DNA from: MGIIb-Q1 sp964342465
Lineage (GTDB): Archaea; Thermoplasmatota; Poseidoniia; Poseidoniales; Thalassarchaeaceae
Assembly: GCA_964342465.1 (NCBI GenBank)
Contig: CAYFFQ010000003.1
Location: forward strand, 62,001 to 126,000
Reading direction: 5' to 3'
DNA length: 64,000 nt
This document shows positions 8,593 through 16,398 of the stretch, in pieces. The translations under genes were made by a program, and so were the position numbers. The notes below the pieces were generated by a model that worked only from the letters and a program-made list of their open reading frames with translations, searched no databases and was not told the DNA's origin. The stretch's first letter is position 1; every line of letters begins with the position of its first letter.

Positions 8593-8679
8593 GATTCATT
8601 TTGGTAAGATGGTGTGTGTTTGAAGTTGTTGAATAGTTGTTCATCACTAACCGTTTTGTGATGGGTAGGGCTCGCAGAG

Positions 8680-9711
8680 ATGATGGAAGGAACTGTGTTG
8701 GTGACTGGGGCGAGTGGTTTCATCGGCTCTCACATCGTCGCCAATCTGCTATCCCGTGGTACGGTGGTGCGGGCGGCATTGAGGGCCCCGGATGATGCGG
8801 AGAGGGTGGCCCACCTGCTGTCGCTGCCAATCGGTGAGGGCGGGGGGCTTGAGGTCGTCAAAATGGACCTTTTCAATCGCCGGGAGGTGTTCGATGCGGT
8901 GGCTGGTTGTTCATCGGTCATCCACGCCGCCGCAGCGCTCCATGTAGGTAGGGTAGACCCTCAGAAGGATGTGGTCGACCCCTCAATCATCGGTACGCAG
9001 AACATCTGCGATGCGGTGGCGGCGGCCGGCTCAGTGCGGAGCGTTGTTCACACTTCATCAACGGCGGCGATACGGCCGACGAACTATGTTGATGGAGTCT
9101 GTTTCACATCTGAGTCTTGGGCTGATGATGCGACACTGGAAAACAACGCCTACGGTCTTGCCAAAGCGGGTGCTGAGCGGCTGCTCAGGGAGTGGCATTC
9201 GCAGTTGGAAGAGGAGGGGCGGCCACACCTCGTGACGATTAACCCGTGTGTCGTGTTCGGCCCACCGATGTCAAGGAGGCATCTTGGTGGAAGCCTCTCC
9301 TACATCGAGGCTCTGGTGAAGAGGGCACTGCCGAAATCCCTGCCTGTTCACATCAATATCGTGGATGTGCGCGATGTGGCGGAAGCGCATGTCAGGGCTT
9401 TGGATGGTGGAGTTGATGGTGGCAGATATCTCGTCGTAGGAGGGGATATGTGGATGAGTGATGTCGCTGATGTGTTGAGGCGGAATTATCCACAGAGAAA
9501 GTGGCCGAGGGGAACCCTTCCTTACACCATCTGCCTCCTAGCCGCTCTGTTTCATCCAAAAATGTCGGTCAAATGGGCGCGGGCCCACCTCCGACACCAC
9601 TGCACCTTCGATGCCACCCCGGCCAAGGATGAGATGGGTATGTCTTTCAGAGGTCCAGAGCAAGCAATCATAGATTCGATACCACCCATTCTCGACAATG
9701 GTTGGGTTTGA
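8680..9711 (+). CDS. NAD(P)-dependent extended SDR (epimerase/dihydroflavonol reductase-like)
   Basis: 343 aa. The N-terminal TGASGFIGSHIVANL is the Rossmann TGxxGxxG motif of extended SDRs. HAAAALH, HTSSTAAIRP and the YGLAKAGAE active-site YxxxK follow, then INPCVVFGPP. Similarity of layout is closest to dihydroflavonol-4-reductase and 3-beta-hydroxysteroid dehydrogenase-like proteins. The substrate is unknown; a sugar nucleotide or an isoprenoid/sterol-like alcohol are both possible. ATG 8680 and ATG 8683 are adjacent. pyrF starts 12 bases after its stop. Confidence 0.85.
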   Translation: MMEGTVLVTGASGFIGSHIVANLLSRGTVVRAALRAPDDAERVAHLLSLPIGEGGGLEVVKMDLFNRREVFDAVAGCSSVIHAAAALHVGRVDPQKDVVDPSIIGTQNICDAVAAAGSVRSVVHTSSTAAIRPTNYVDGVCFTSESWADDATLENNAYGLAKAGAERLLREWHSQLEEEGRPHLVTINPCVVFGPPMSRRHLGGSLSYIEALVKRALPKSLPVHINIVDVRDVAEAHVRALDGGVDGGRYLVVGGDMWMSDVADVLRRNYPQRKWPRGTLPYTICLLAALFHPKMSVKWARAHLRHHCTFDATPAKDEMGMSFRGPEQAIIDSIPPILDNGWV

Positions 9712-9723
9712 TTCAGCGATGGG

Positions 9724-10599
9724 ATGGGGCCATCCCGCCACCGTCCCGAAGTGGGCAAAACATTGAGAGATGCGACTACCCCCGTGATGCCAATGCAACC
9801 AAGCGAAGTGTGGGGTGAGAGATGGACGAGCAATCCTTCACCTCTCGCTAGACGGTGGATGGAGACGGTTGTGGCGAAGCGGAGTATGGTGGTTCTAGCC
9901 GCTGACAGATACACCATGGAGGGGTTGAACGACCTGCTTGAGGAGGTCGGCCCGTTCGTCTCTGCATTGAAGACCCATGTGGACCTAGTCGACGATTGGG
10001 AGTCAGAGGCGTGGCAGAATTTCTGCGACCGAGCCAAAGACTATGATATGCTCATATTCGAAGACAGGAAACATGGTGACATCGGTAAAATCGCCCGCGA
10101 CCAGATGGGGGGGGTCTACAACTCACGCGCTTGGGCTGACCTGATGACCGCTCACCTGATATCCGGCCCCTCCGTTCTAGATGGTATGGCCGAGGGTTGG
10201 CAGAATGTCGGCCGCATGGGAGGAGTTCTGTTGCTCGCTCAGATGAGCAGTGCTGGGAATCTGTTGGAGATACCCGGATACACCGAGGCGGTTGTCGATG
10301 TCGGTAAAAATCACCCTGCCTGTTTCGGGTTCATCGGCAACGGCTCTCGACCAGAGGAGGTGGCTGCTCTCAGAGAGTTGGTCGGGGATGTCAAGATTCT
10401 CTGGACACCGGGGGTCAATCTCGTCACTGGTGATGCAGAACTTGGTCAGAGGTATGGCGACCCCACCGAGGCGATAGCGGCCGGCTCGGATGGAATTATC
10501 GTCGGCAGTGGAATACACAAGGCCGCCGATGCGAGGGGTGCGGCCAAGCAATACGCGGATGTTTCATGGGCCGCCCTACTGGAGCGGTCAAATACATGA
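9724..10599 (+). CDS. pyrF: Orotidine 5'-phosphate decarboxylase
   Basis: 291 aa from the first ATG. The signature LIFEDRKHGDIGKIARDQ carries the catalytic Asp-x-Lys-x-x-Asp set. VSALKTHVDLVDDW before it and TPGVNLVTGDAELGQRYGDPTEAIAAGSDGIIVGSGI after it are typical of the eukaryote-like OMP decarboxylase group. It makes UMP in pyrimidine synthesis. The first 40 residues are not part of the usual barrel, so later ATGs at 9787 or 9859 are possible starts. Confidence 0.9.
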   Translation: MGPSRHRPEVGKTLRDATTPVMPMQPSEVWGERWTSNPSPLARRWMETVVAKRSMVVLAADRYTMEGLNDLLEEVGPFVSALKTHVDLVDDWESEAWQNFCDRAKDYDMLIFEDRKHGDIGKIARDQMGGVYNSRAWADLMTAHLISGPSVLDGMAEGWQNVGRMGGVLLLAQMSSAGNLLEIPGYTEAVVDVGKNHPACFGFIGNGSRPEEVAALRELVGDVKILWTPGVNLVTGDAELGQRYGDPTEAIAAGSDGIIVGSGIHKAADARGAAKQYADVSWAALLERSNT

Positions 10600-10732
10600 G
10601 TCGCTGCCTATTCTGACAGGTGAAGATGATTTTCGCTGTTGTAATGCCCCCGCATAACCATGCTCGTCGGTGGGGAGGGTCAGCAGAGTCACGGCCACCC
10701 AAATCGGCGTAAGATTGAGAGGGTGGGCCTCA

Positions 10733-11110
10733 ATGGAGGTGATGATGGATGCGCTTGATATGGCCCTGTGGCTGGTCGCCGCCGCTGTATCTGGTGGGTT
10801 GCTCGCTCTCGCCGCCTGGCAATTCTGGAACCATTGGCGCCTCGACATGAGAATCGCCGCCTGTGACCCTGGTCTGCTGAGTAGTGAGTTGTACAAAGTG
10901 GAAACTTCAACGGATGCACCAGCCGGCTCGGTGATTCTACCGTATGTCCCTGTACGCATGGTGTCGACAAGAGCCGTGCATGGGGGTGTGGAGAATGAGC
11001 CGGCGAGTGGTGGTGTGGAGGGTGAACCGATGAGTGGTTCCGTCCCGACAAGCGCCGGGAGGGATAGAGGAGCAGGGGAGAAAAATGGTGATTATCGACA
11101 ATCACAATGA
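10733..11110 (+). CDS. Small single-pass membrane protein, unknown
   Basis: 125 aa from ATG 10733. A hydrophobic helix (ALWLVAAAVSGGLLALAAW) follows a short N-terminus. A 90-residue hydrophilic tail comes next, ending in Gly/Glu/Ser-rich low-complexity sequence. ATGs at 10742 and 10745 sit after GGAGGTG and may be the true start. Its end overlaps the convergent receiver gene by 9 bases. No family is recognised. The codon pattern and TM segment support a real gene, but the Gly-rich tail has little information. Confidence 0.55.
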   Translation: MEVMMDALDMALWLVAAAVSGGLLALAAWQFWNHWRLDMRIAACDPGLLSSELYKVETSTDAPAGSVILPYVPVRMVSTRAVHGGVENEPASGGVEGEPMSGSVPTSAGRDRGAGEKNGDYRQSQ

Positions 11111-11752
11111 GATATATCCCATCTCCATCAGACCATAACCTATCGCACCCGCCGCGCCGATGAAAAGAAGAGCCGCTAGAATGAGAAGCCCCTTCCTTCC
11201 CCCACCTCTCTTCGGCGGTGGAGCCATCGCGGGCAGGACGGATGGTGGGGGTGGGGGTGGCAGGTCAACAGCCGCGGAATCATCCTCTTCGGCCGAAGTC
11301 AAATCAGGATACAGTTCATCGAGGTCGGCGAGCCCGGGTGCATCGGGTATCACACCGTTAATATCCTCCCATCGCTCCACCACCGATGTCCGGCTGACCG
11401 GTTTCTCAAGAAGGGCCACCGCACCGGCGCTGAAGGCGGCGTCGCGGGCGAGGGTGAGTTTATTGTGGGGGGTGATGAACACGATGCGGGTCTGGTTCCT
11501 CGATTCTCTCATCTCCAGCGCAGTGATGTGACCATCGAGTCCGGGAATATCCAAGGAGATGAAGACGATATCCGGTTTCTCGGTAATGAAAAGGTCGACC
11601 GCTTGGTCACCGTTCTTGCACTCTAACACCCGATGGTCCTGCTGTCGGAGGATTTCATGAAGCCGGTAGAGGGTCATTTCATTGTTGTCGACCAACAGCG
11701 CCAGCGGAGCGTTCTCGTCATCCACTTCAGTAACGCGAACCACACCAACCAC
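11102..11752 (-). CDS. Receiver-domain protein with C-terminal membrane anchor and altered phosphorylation site
   Basis: 216 aa. Residues 17-130 follow a CheY-like receiver: ALLVDNNEMTLYRLHEIL, PDIVFISLDIPGLDGH, VFITPHNK (conserved Thr) and LLEKPVS (conserved Lys-Pro). The acidic pair is D-N rather than D-D. When the Pro-Gly of the loop is aligned, a Ser (FIS) occupies the phospho-acceptor position and an Asp lies two residues later. A proline run (PPPPPPP) leads to a C-terminal transmembrane helix (GLLILAALLFIGAAGAIGYGL). Phosphorylation as in classical response regulators is therefore doubtful. It lies 44 bases downstream of the DUF1844-like gene on the same strand. Confidence 0.8.
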   Translation of the reverse strand: MVGVVRVTEVDDENAPLALLVDNNEMTLYRLHEILRQQDHRVLECKNGDQAVDLFITEKPDIVFISLDIPGLDGHITALEMRESRNQTRIVFITPHNKLTLARDAAFSAGAVALLEKPVSRTSVVERWEDINGVIPDAPGLADLDELYPDLTSAEEDDSAAVDLPPPPPPSVLPAMAPPPKRGGGRKGLLILAALLFIGAAGAIGYGLMEMGYISL

Positions 11753-11796
11753 TCATCACTCGCCACCGCTGGTCTGCTCATCAAAGGGTCGGTTGG

Positions 11797-12201
11797 CTAT
11801 TCCTCTTCCTCGCCGTCAGCAGAAGTCAGTATCTCCACCGGTGCGTCTGCAGGATTGCTGAAGGTGGATTTGAGTTCCTCGGCGGCTGCCTCTTCCTGCT
11901 CCTTTACTGCAATATCCTTGGGTGCTTTGACGAACATCAGCCTCATTTCCGTCAAAATTCCCTGTAGGAGATTGGATTCCATGTCGTCGAGATTGCCCGT
12001 GGTTCTCTTCTGAAGAATGGCTATCAGGTCGATGGCCGCTTTTGCTTCCTCGATGTTGGTTGAGAATGCGCCTTCATGGTCCGGTATCTGTCCCAATGCC
12101 ACCAAGGCCGAGCGCTGTAACATCTGTATCAATCCGAAGAACTTCTGACTCTCTTCACTCTCCAAGAAACCTGCTGCCATCGACCCCTGCCCTACCGTCA
12201 T
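11797..12201 (-). CDS. DUF1844-like small protein
   Basis: 134 aa. The core FGLIQMLQRSALVALGQIP, then AKAAIDLIAILQKRTTGNLDDMESNLLQGILTEMRL resembles the DUF1844 family pattern: ALxxLG, then IDLLxxLxxKTxGNL and an E-L-L helix. The family has no established function. The tail is acidic and ends in a Glu run. ATG 12201 is used; the longer open frame upstream overlaps ftsY coding sequence. It sits between ftsY and the receiver gene, all on the minus strand. Confidence 0.65.
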   Translation of the reverse strand: MTVGQGSMAAGFLESEESQKFFGLIQMLQRSALVALGQIPDHEGAFSTNIEEAKAAIDLIAILQKRTTGNLDDMESNLLQGILTEMRLMFVKAPKDIAVKEQEEAAAEELKSTFSNPADAPVEILTSADGEEEE

Positions 12202-12395
12202 CCGCTTCAACCCTTTCGCTTTCCGTGGACTCGTCGCCAATGGACCACACAAGATATTGAGCCGAGAAGAAAATGCAGCATCGTCATTTTTCCCAAAATC
12301 TTGTTGGGAAGGGTTGGCGAGTGAACGCCTTCTGATCGTTCCATCTTCTCTACATTCATCCTCCAAGGAGGGGAGAAGAAGAGGGGATTGGGATG

Positions 12396-13811
12396 TCAAT
12401 TGAAAATCTCTTCGATGAGCCAATCTGGGTCGAATTGTAAGAGGTCGTCGTAGCCTTGACCCACTCCGGCGAGGACAATCGGCCGGCCGGTGGCATGCGC
12501 TATGGAAAGGGCCGCTCCCCCCTTCGCATCGGTGTCCAGTTTGCATAGCACAGCGCCATCGAACTTGAGCATCTTCTGAAACTCGATGGCCTGTTCAACC
12601 GCATCATTTCCTGCCAATGCATCACCGACGAAGAGTACGAGGTGGGGGCGGGTGATGCGATGCACTTTTCTCAACTCCTCCATCAGGTTCGACTTGTTCT
12701 GCATTCGCCCCGCCGTATCGACAATCACGACATCCATTCTTCTAGCGCGGGCGTGTTCGATGGCGTCTCTGGCTATGGCCGCTGAATCGCCGCCACGCTG
12801 GCTGCTGATGCAGCGGATGTCCAACCTCTCTGCATGGGTCTCCAATTGGTCGATGGCTCCGGCTCTGAATGTATCGGAGGCGGCGAGCACCACTCGTCTG
12901 CCTCTCTGTTTCAATCGGTTGGCAATCTTGGCGGTGGTTGTCGTCTTTCCGGTTCCGTTGACACCGACCATCATGATGACCACCGGTAGGTCGCCTGCCT
13001 CCACAAGTGCTTCCACGGTTGCATCAAAGTCCCAATACCCAGCAACCAAGAGAGAGCGGAGGGCGCGCTTCAGGGATGCTTCAACCACCTTTGCAAGGTC
13101 TGCTCCCTTCCTCAGTTGACTGCCTATCAATTCCGTGCGGAGGGCGGAAATCACCTCTTCCATCGAGGTGTTTCCCATATCTGATTCGAGGAGGACGAGT
13201 TCCAACTCTTCCATCATCACCCGTAGGGCTTCGCCGTCTTTGATGACCTTGCCCCCACTCTCAACCACCCCGCCACCGAGGTCAATCTTCAGCGATTTGC
13301 CGGTATGGGTGGCGATTTCGGTGGGGCCAGACGAGCCTTTTGGCGCGCTCTTCACCTCGACGAGTTGTCTGCCTGTTGTAGAGCGCATGATGTGAAGGTC
13401 CACCTTCGAGCCCTCGGGTCTGACCTGCTGTTCGACATCAAATCCTCTCTTTTTCAGCCGTTGACGCTCTTTCTTCGCTGCCTTGGCGGCTCTCTCCAGC
13501 CGTTTCCTCTCCTTCTTGTCAAGGGTGGTGGGGGGTGGTTCGACAACCGGGTCATCTTCCCAGTCATCCCAATCATCGTCTGTGGTACTCTGCGTGGATT
13601 GTCCTATTTGGGCGATGTCTTCCCAACCGTCTTCATCCTCTCCCACCACCGGCGGGGTGGATTGGATGGCCTCTCTATCGGAGCGCAGTTGTTCGCCCGA
13701 TTGCTTGGCGGCCTCCGCTTCCTCACTGCCTTCTTCAGCAGTAAGTGAGTCAAGGTCCGTGGATTCAGCAACCTCCTTCACCCGTTTTTTGAACCGGTCA
13801 AAAAATCCCAT
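12396..13811 (-). CDS. ftsY: Signal recognition particle receptor FtsY
   Basis: 471 aa. An acidic N-terminal region of about 140 residues with a Lys-rich patch (KKERKRLERAAKAAKKERQR) precedes the NG domain. GTPase motifs are clear: GVNGTGKTTTTAKIA (G1), DTFRAGAIDQLETHAERL, VVIVDTAGRMQNK (G3), CKLDTDAKGGAALSIA and a terminal GQGYDDLLQFDPDWLIEEIF. It docks SRP54-bound ribosomes at the membrane. The start ATG 13811 is preceded by GAGGTGAT at a good distance, and pfdA ends 10 bases upstream, so the two form an operon. Confidence 0.95.
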   Translation of the reverse strand: MGFFDRFKKRVKEVAESTDLDSLTAEEGSEEAEAAKQSGEQLRSDREAIQSTPPVVGEDEDGWEDIAQIGQSTQSTTDDDWDDWEDDPVVEPPPTTLDKKERKRLERAAKAAKKERQRLKKRGFDVEQQVRPEGSKVDLHIMRSTTGRQLVEVKSAPKGSSGPTEIATHTGKSLKIDLGGGVVESGGKVIKDGEALRVMMEELELVLLESDMGNTSMEEVISALRTELIGSQLRKGADLAKVVEASLKRALRSLLVAGYWDFDATVEALVEAGDLPVVIMMVGVNGTGKTTTTAKIANRLKQRGRRVVLAASDTFRAGAIDQLETHAERLDIRCISSQRGGDSAAIARDAIEHARARRMDVVIVDTAGRMQNKSNLMEELRKVHRITRPHLVLFVGDALAGNDAVEQAIEFQKMLKFDGAVLCKLDTDAKGGAALSIAHATGRPIVLAGVGQGYDDLLQFDPDWLIEEIFN

Positions 13812-13820
13812 AATATCACC

Positions 13821-14414
13821 TCAATCATCGAGCGTCATCTCACCGGAGAGATTTCTTCGACGGCGCGGTTTACTCTGCTGTGTCTTCACTTCCGACTTCT
13901 CCTCAGCAGAATGCTCGCCACCCATCGATTCCTCAGCGGATGTGGCTGTGGAATGATTGGCCTCAAGTGCCTCGACACCTTGTGTGAATTGTGTGGCTAG
14001 AATTGTGATGGTCTCTTCGGTGGCGGTGAATTCACCCTCCAATTCTTCGAGTAGTTCCATGATGGATTTCTTTTTCTCTTCTAGTAATTCCATCGCTTCG
14101 CCCAGCGGCCTCTCAGCCTGTACCCCCGACCCGATGTCAAGGACCACACCATCACCTGCAGGCCGGCCGGCCGCAACATAGGCACCTGCACCTAACGGCA
14201 TGAGGATCTGTGATTCCGAATCCTGTGAAAAAAGCCGGCGCAGCGTGAGAAGGGATTCGCTATGCTCTGAAACAGCGGATTTCAGAATCTCGATCTGTTC
14301 ACTGAGGATGGAGAGTTGCTGGCGGTTCATCTCCACCAATCGCGACATCCTCTGCAATTCAGCAGCATCGGCCAACCTGCTCCCCCCATCCTCTCCGGCC
14401 GTGCCGGGGGTCAT
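13821..14414 (-). CDS. pfdA: Prefoldin alpha subunit
   Basis: 197 aa. Two coiled-coil arms (ELQRMSRLVEMNRQQLSILSEQ... and a C-terminal EAMELLEEKKKSIMELLEELE stretch) flank a beta-hairpin region with LMPLGAGAYVAAGR and VVLDIGSGVQAER. This is the alpha-prefoldin layout. Prefoldin hands unfolded proteins to the group II chaperonin. The protein is longer than usual (about 140-150 aa) through an acidic C-terminal tail that ends with a basic patch. ATG 14414 is chosen because earlier in-frame codons overlap the divergent dehydratase gene. It lies just upstream of ftsY, as in many archaea. Confidence 0.88.
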   Translation of the reverse strand: MTPGTAGEDGGSRLADAAELQRMSRLVEMNRQQLSILSEQIEILKSAVSEHSESLLTLRRLFSQDSESQILMPLGAGAYVAAGRPAGDGVVLDIGSGVQAERPLGEAMELLEEKKKSIMELLEELEGEFTATEETITILATQFTQGVEALEANHSTATSAEESMGGEHSAEEKSEVKTQQSKPRRRRNLSGEMTLDD

Positions 14415-14490
14415 GAAGCCGTCGCCAAGCGAATTGAGTGGGTTATATCCATAACCAAAGCATCGGCTCAATGGAGACAGAGGGAAAGGT

Positions 14491-15486
14491 GTGCGCATCT
14501 CCGGTAGTCGTATTCTGGTGACCGGCGGAACCGGTTCCATCGGCTCAGAGATTGTCAGGCAACTGTTGACTCGCTCCCCATCAGAAGTCATCATCTTTTC
14601 TCGTGATGACTCAAAGCAGTTCTATCTCCAACAGGAGGTGGGTGAGAGAAGCGAAGTCTCATTCGTCATCGGGGATGTTCGTGACCGAGAGGCTTTGGGA
14701 CGCGCTTTTTCGGGTGGGGTTGACATCGTCATCCATGCCGCCGCCCTGAAGCATGTTCTCATCTCAGAACAGAACCCTACTGAGGCTGTAAAGACGAACA
14801 TCCTCGGTACCCAGAATGTGGTGGACATCGCCAAGGAGAGGGGGGTCGAAGTCGTGATGATGGTCTCCACTGACAAGGCGGTCTCGCCAACTTCGACAAT
14901 GGGTGCAACGAAATATGTGGCCGAAAAACTCACCATCGACGGCAACTCAAGTGGTTCCACTCGCTGTTCCTGTGTTCGCTTCGGTAATGTACTCGGCTCG
15001 CGCGGTTCGGTCATCCCTGCCATGGTCAAGGGGATTCGTGAGAGAGGAGGGGTGTGGATATCCGACGAGAGAGTGACGAGATTCGCCATGCCTATTCCTG
15101 ATGCGGCTGCACTTGTTTTGGATGCTGTGGAGATGTGTGATGGGGGGGAGATCTTCGTCCTCAAGATGAAGTCGTTCAGCCTCGGGCAACTTCTCAAGGT
15201 CTTGTCGGGGATGCCTGTAGCCGGTGATGGCTTTGAAATTGAGGAGAGAGGGTTGGTCAGAGCGGAGAAGTTGCATGAGGACCTAGTCACCAGCGATGAG
15301 ATGAACCGATTGTATGAGACTGAATCCCACTTCATCGTCGCCCCACCGGTCGGAGAATGGTCGGCTCCGGAGGGGAGCCGATTATCAGATATGGTCGAAT
15401 ACAATTCCAGTGATGGAGTCATGTTCACCGATGCGGAGTTGGAGAAACACATCTCGGACTGTGTGGTGGAACTCGGATTGGATTGA
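14491..15486 (+). CDS. CapD/FlaA1-like nucleotide-sugar 4,6-dehydratase
   Basis: 331 aa. ILVTGGTGSIGSEIVRQLL is the NAD(P)-binding start, followed by HAAALKHV, VSTDKAVSPTSTMGATK (active-site Ser-Thr-Asp-Lys and Met-x-x-x-Lys) and RFGNVLGSRGSVIP. The C-terminal EERGLVRAEKLHEDLVTSDE matches the GxRPGEKLHEEL region of PseB/FnlA/CapD-type UDP-GlcNAc dehydratases. The likely reaction is formation of a 4-keto-6-deoxy UDP-HexNAc for surface glycans. GTG 14491 follows GGAAAGGT. It opens a plus-strand block of three sugar genes. Confidence 0.87.
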   Translation: MRISGSRILVTGGTGSIGSEIVRQLLTRSPSEVIIFSRDDSKQFYLQQEVGERSEVSFVIGDVRDREALGRAFSGGVDIVIHAAALKHVLISEQNPTEAVKTNILGTQNVVDIAKERGVEVVMMVSTDKAVSPTSTMGATKYVAEKLTIDGNSSGSTRCSCVRFGNVLGSRGSVIPAMVKGIRERGGVWISDERVTRFAMPIPDAAALVLDAVEMCDGGEIFVLKMKSFSLGQLLKVLSGMPVAGDGFEIEERGLVRAEKLHEDLVTSDEMNRLYETESHFIVAPPVGEWSAPEGSRLSDMVEYNSSDGVMFTDAELEKHISDCVVELGLD

Positions 15487-15495
15487 TGTGAGAAC

Positions 15496-16323
15496 ATGAT
15501 TGGCGTGACCGGCGCTACCGGATTCATCGGTTCACACCTGATGGAAAAATTGGGTGAACGGGGTGCCGTCATTGATTTCAGAACCGAATCCGATGAATAT
15601 CTGATTCGAAAAATCAAGAATATGGGGTGCGACTGTCTGATACATCTCGCCAGTCCACTGCCTTCCGAGGGTGCTGACCAAGATGTCTTGGCATCAAAGA
15701 TAGGGGAGTTGGCTCAACGGGTCAAAGGGGTTGCCGAGTCATCTGCTATCAAACACCTCATCTCACTCTCCACCATCAGAGTCTATCCCTCAACCGCTTC
15801 CCCGTTTTCAATGGAATCTCCAGTTATGCCCATGGATGGATATGGGCGAGGAAAAATGGTCATGGAGGGGTTGTTCGCTGGGAGTGATGTGCCGACCACC
15901 ACCCTCCGTTGTTCAAGTGTACAGGGTGTAGGGAAGGATGGAACACCACGCGGCGTGGTCGGAGCGTTCGCGAGACAATCTCAACGAGATGGAGTGATTC
16001 GTGTGATGGGGGATGGTGGTGCAATGAAGGACCTCATCCATGTCTCTGACCTTTGTGAACTCTTGGTCGAACTTGCCCTTCGACGGGATGTGAAGAGAAG
16101 TAGAACCTTTGCAGTTGGCGGGGGGGGGCGGGTGAAGGTGATTGATTTAGCCGAGCGTATTCAGCGGGTCAGTGGTGCGACCATCGAACACATCAAGGCG
16201 GCGAAATACGAGTTGTCAGGATATGTCGATAATTCTGAAATCTATGATTTTGTCACCTGGAGGCCCCTCCTGAATGTGGATGAGATCGTCAAAGAATCCA
16301 TGAATTCTGTCAGGGGTGATTGA
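15496..16323 (+). CDS. NAD-dependent epimerase/reductase of extended SDR family
   Basis: 275 aa. It opens with MIGVTGATGFIGSHLMEKL. LIHLASPLP, SLSTIRVYP and the YGRGKMVMEGL active-site motif follow, with LIHVSDLCELLVELAL in the second half. It is shorter than typical GalE (about 330 aa) and close to the size of RmlD/WbjC-like reductases. The gene begins 9 bases after the CapD-like gene, so it probably processes that enzyme's keto-sugar product; this is inference from position. Confidence 0.82.
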   Translation: MIGVTGATGFIGSHLMEKLGERGAVIDFRTESDEYLIRKIKNMGCDCLIHLASPLPSEGADQDVLASKIGELAQRVKGVAESSAIKHLISLSTIRVYPSTASPFSMESPVMPMDGYGRGKMVMEGLFAGSDVPTTTLRCSSVQGVGKDGTPRGVVGAFARQSQRDGVIRVMGDGGAMKDLIHVSDLCELLVELALRRDVKRSRTFAVGGGGRVKVIDLAERIQRVSGATIEHIKAAKYELSGYVDNSEIYDFVTWRPLLNVDEIVKESMNSVRGD

Positions 16324-16398
16324 ATGAGTGTTTCCAAGAGGCAGGAATACCGGAACAATCTCTCATCAAGTGTCTCGATGCTGTTTGGGTGAATCAAG

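Noticed and set aside
8315..8623. Plus-strand ORFs through the second repeat
   Set aside because: They depend on the N run and on a 28-bp repeat; no protein features.
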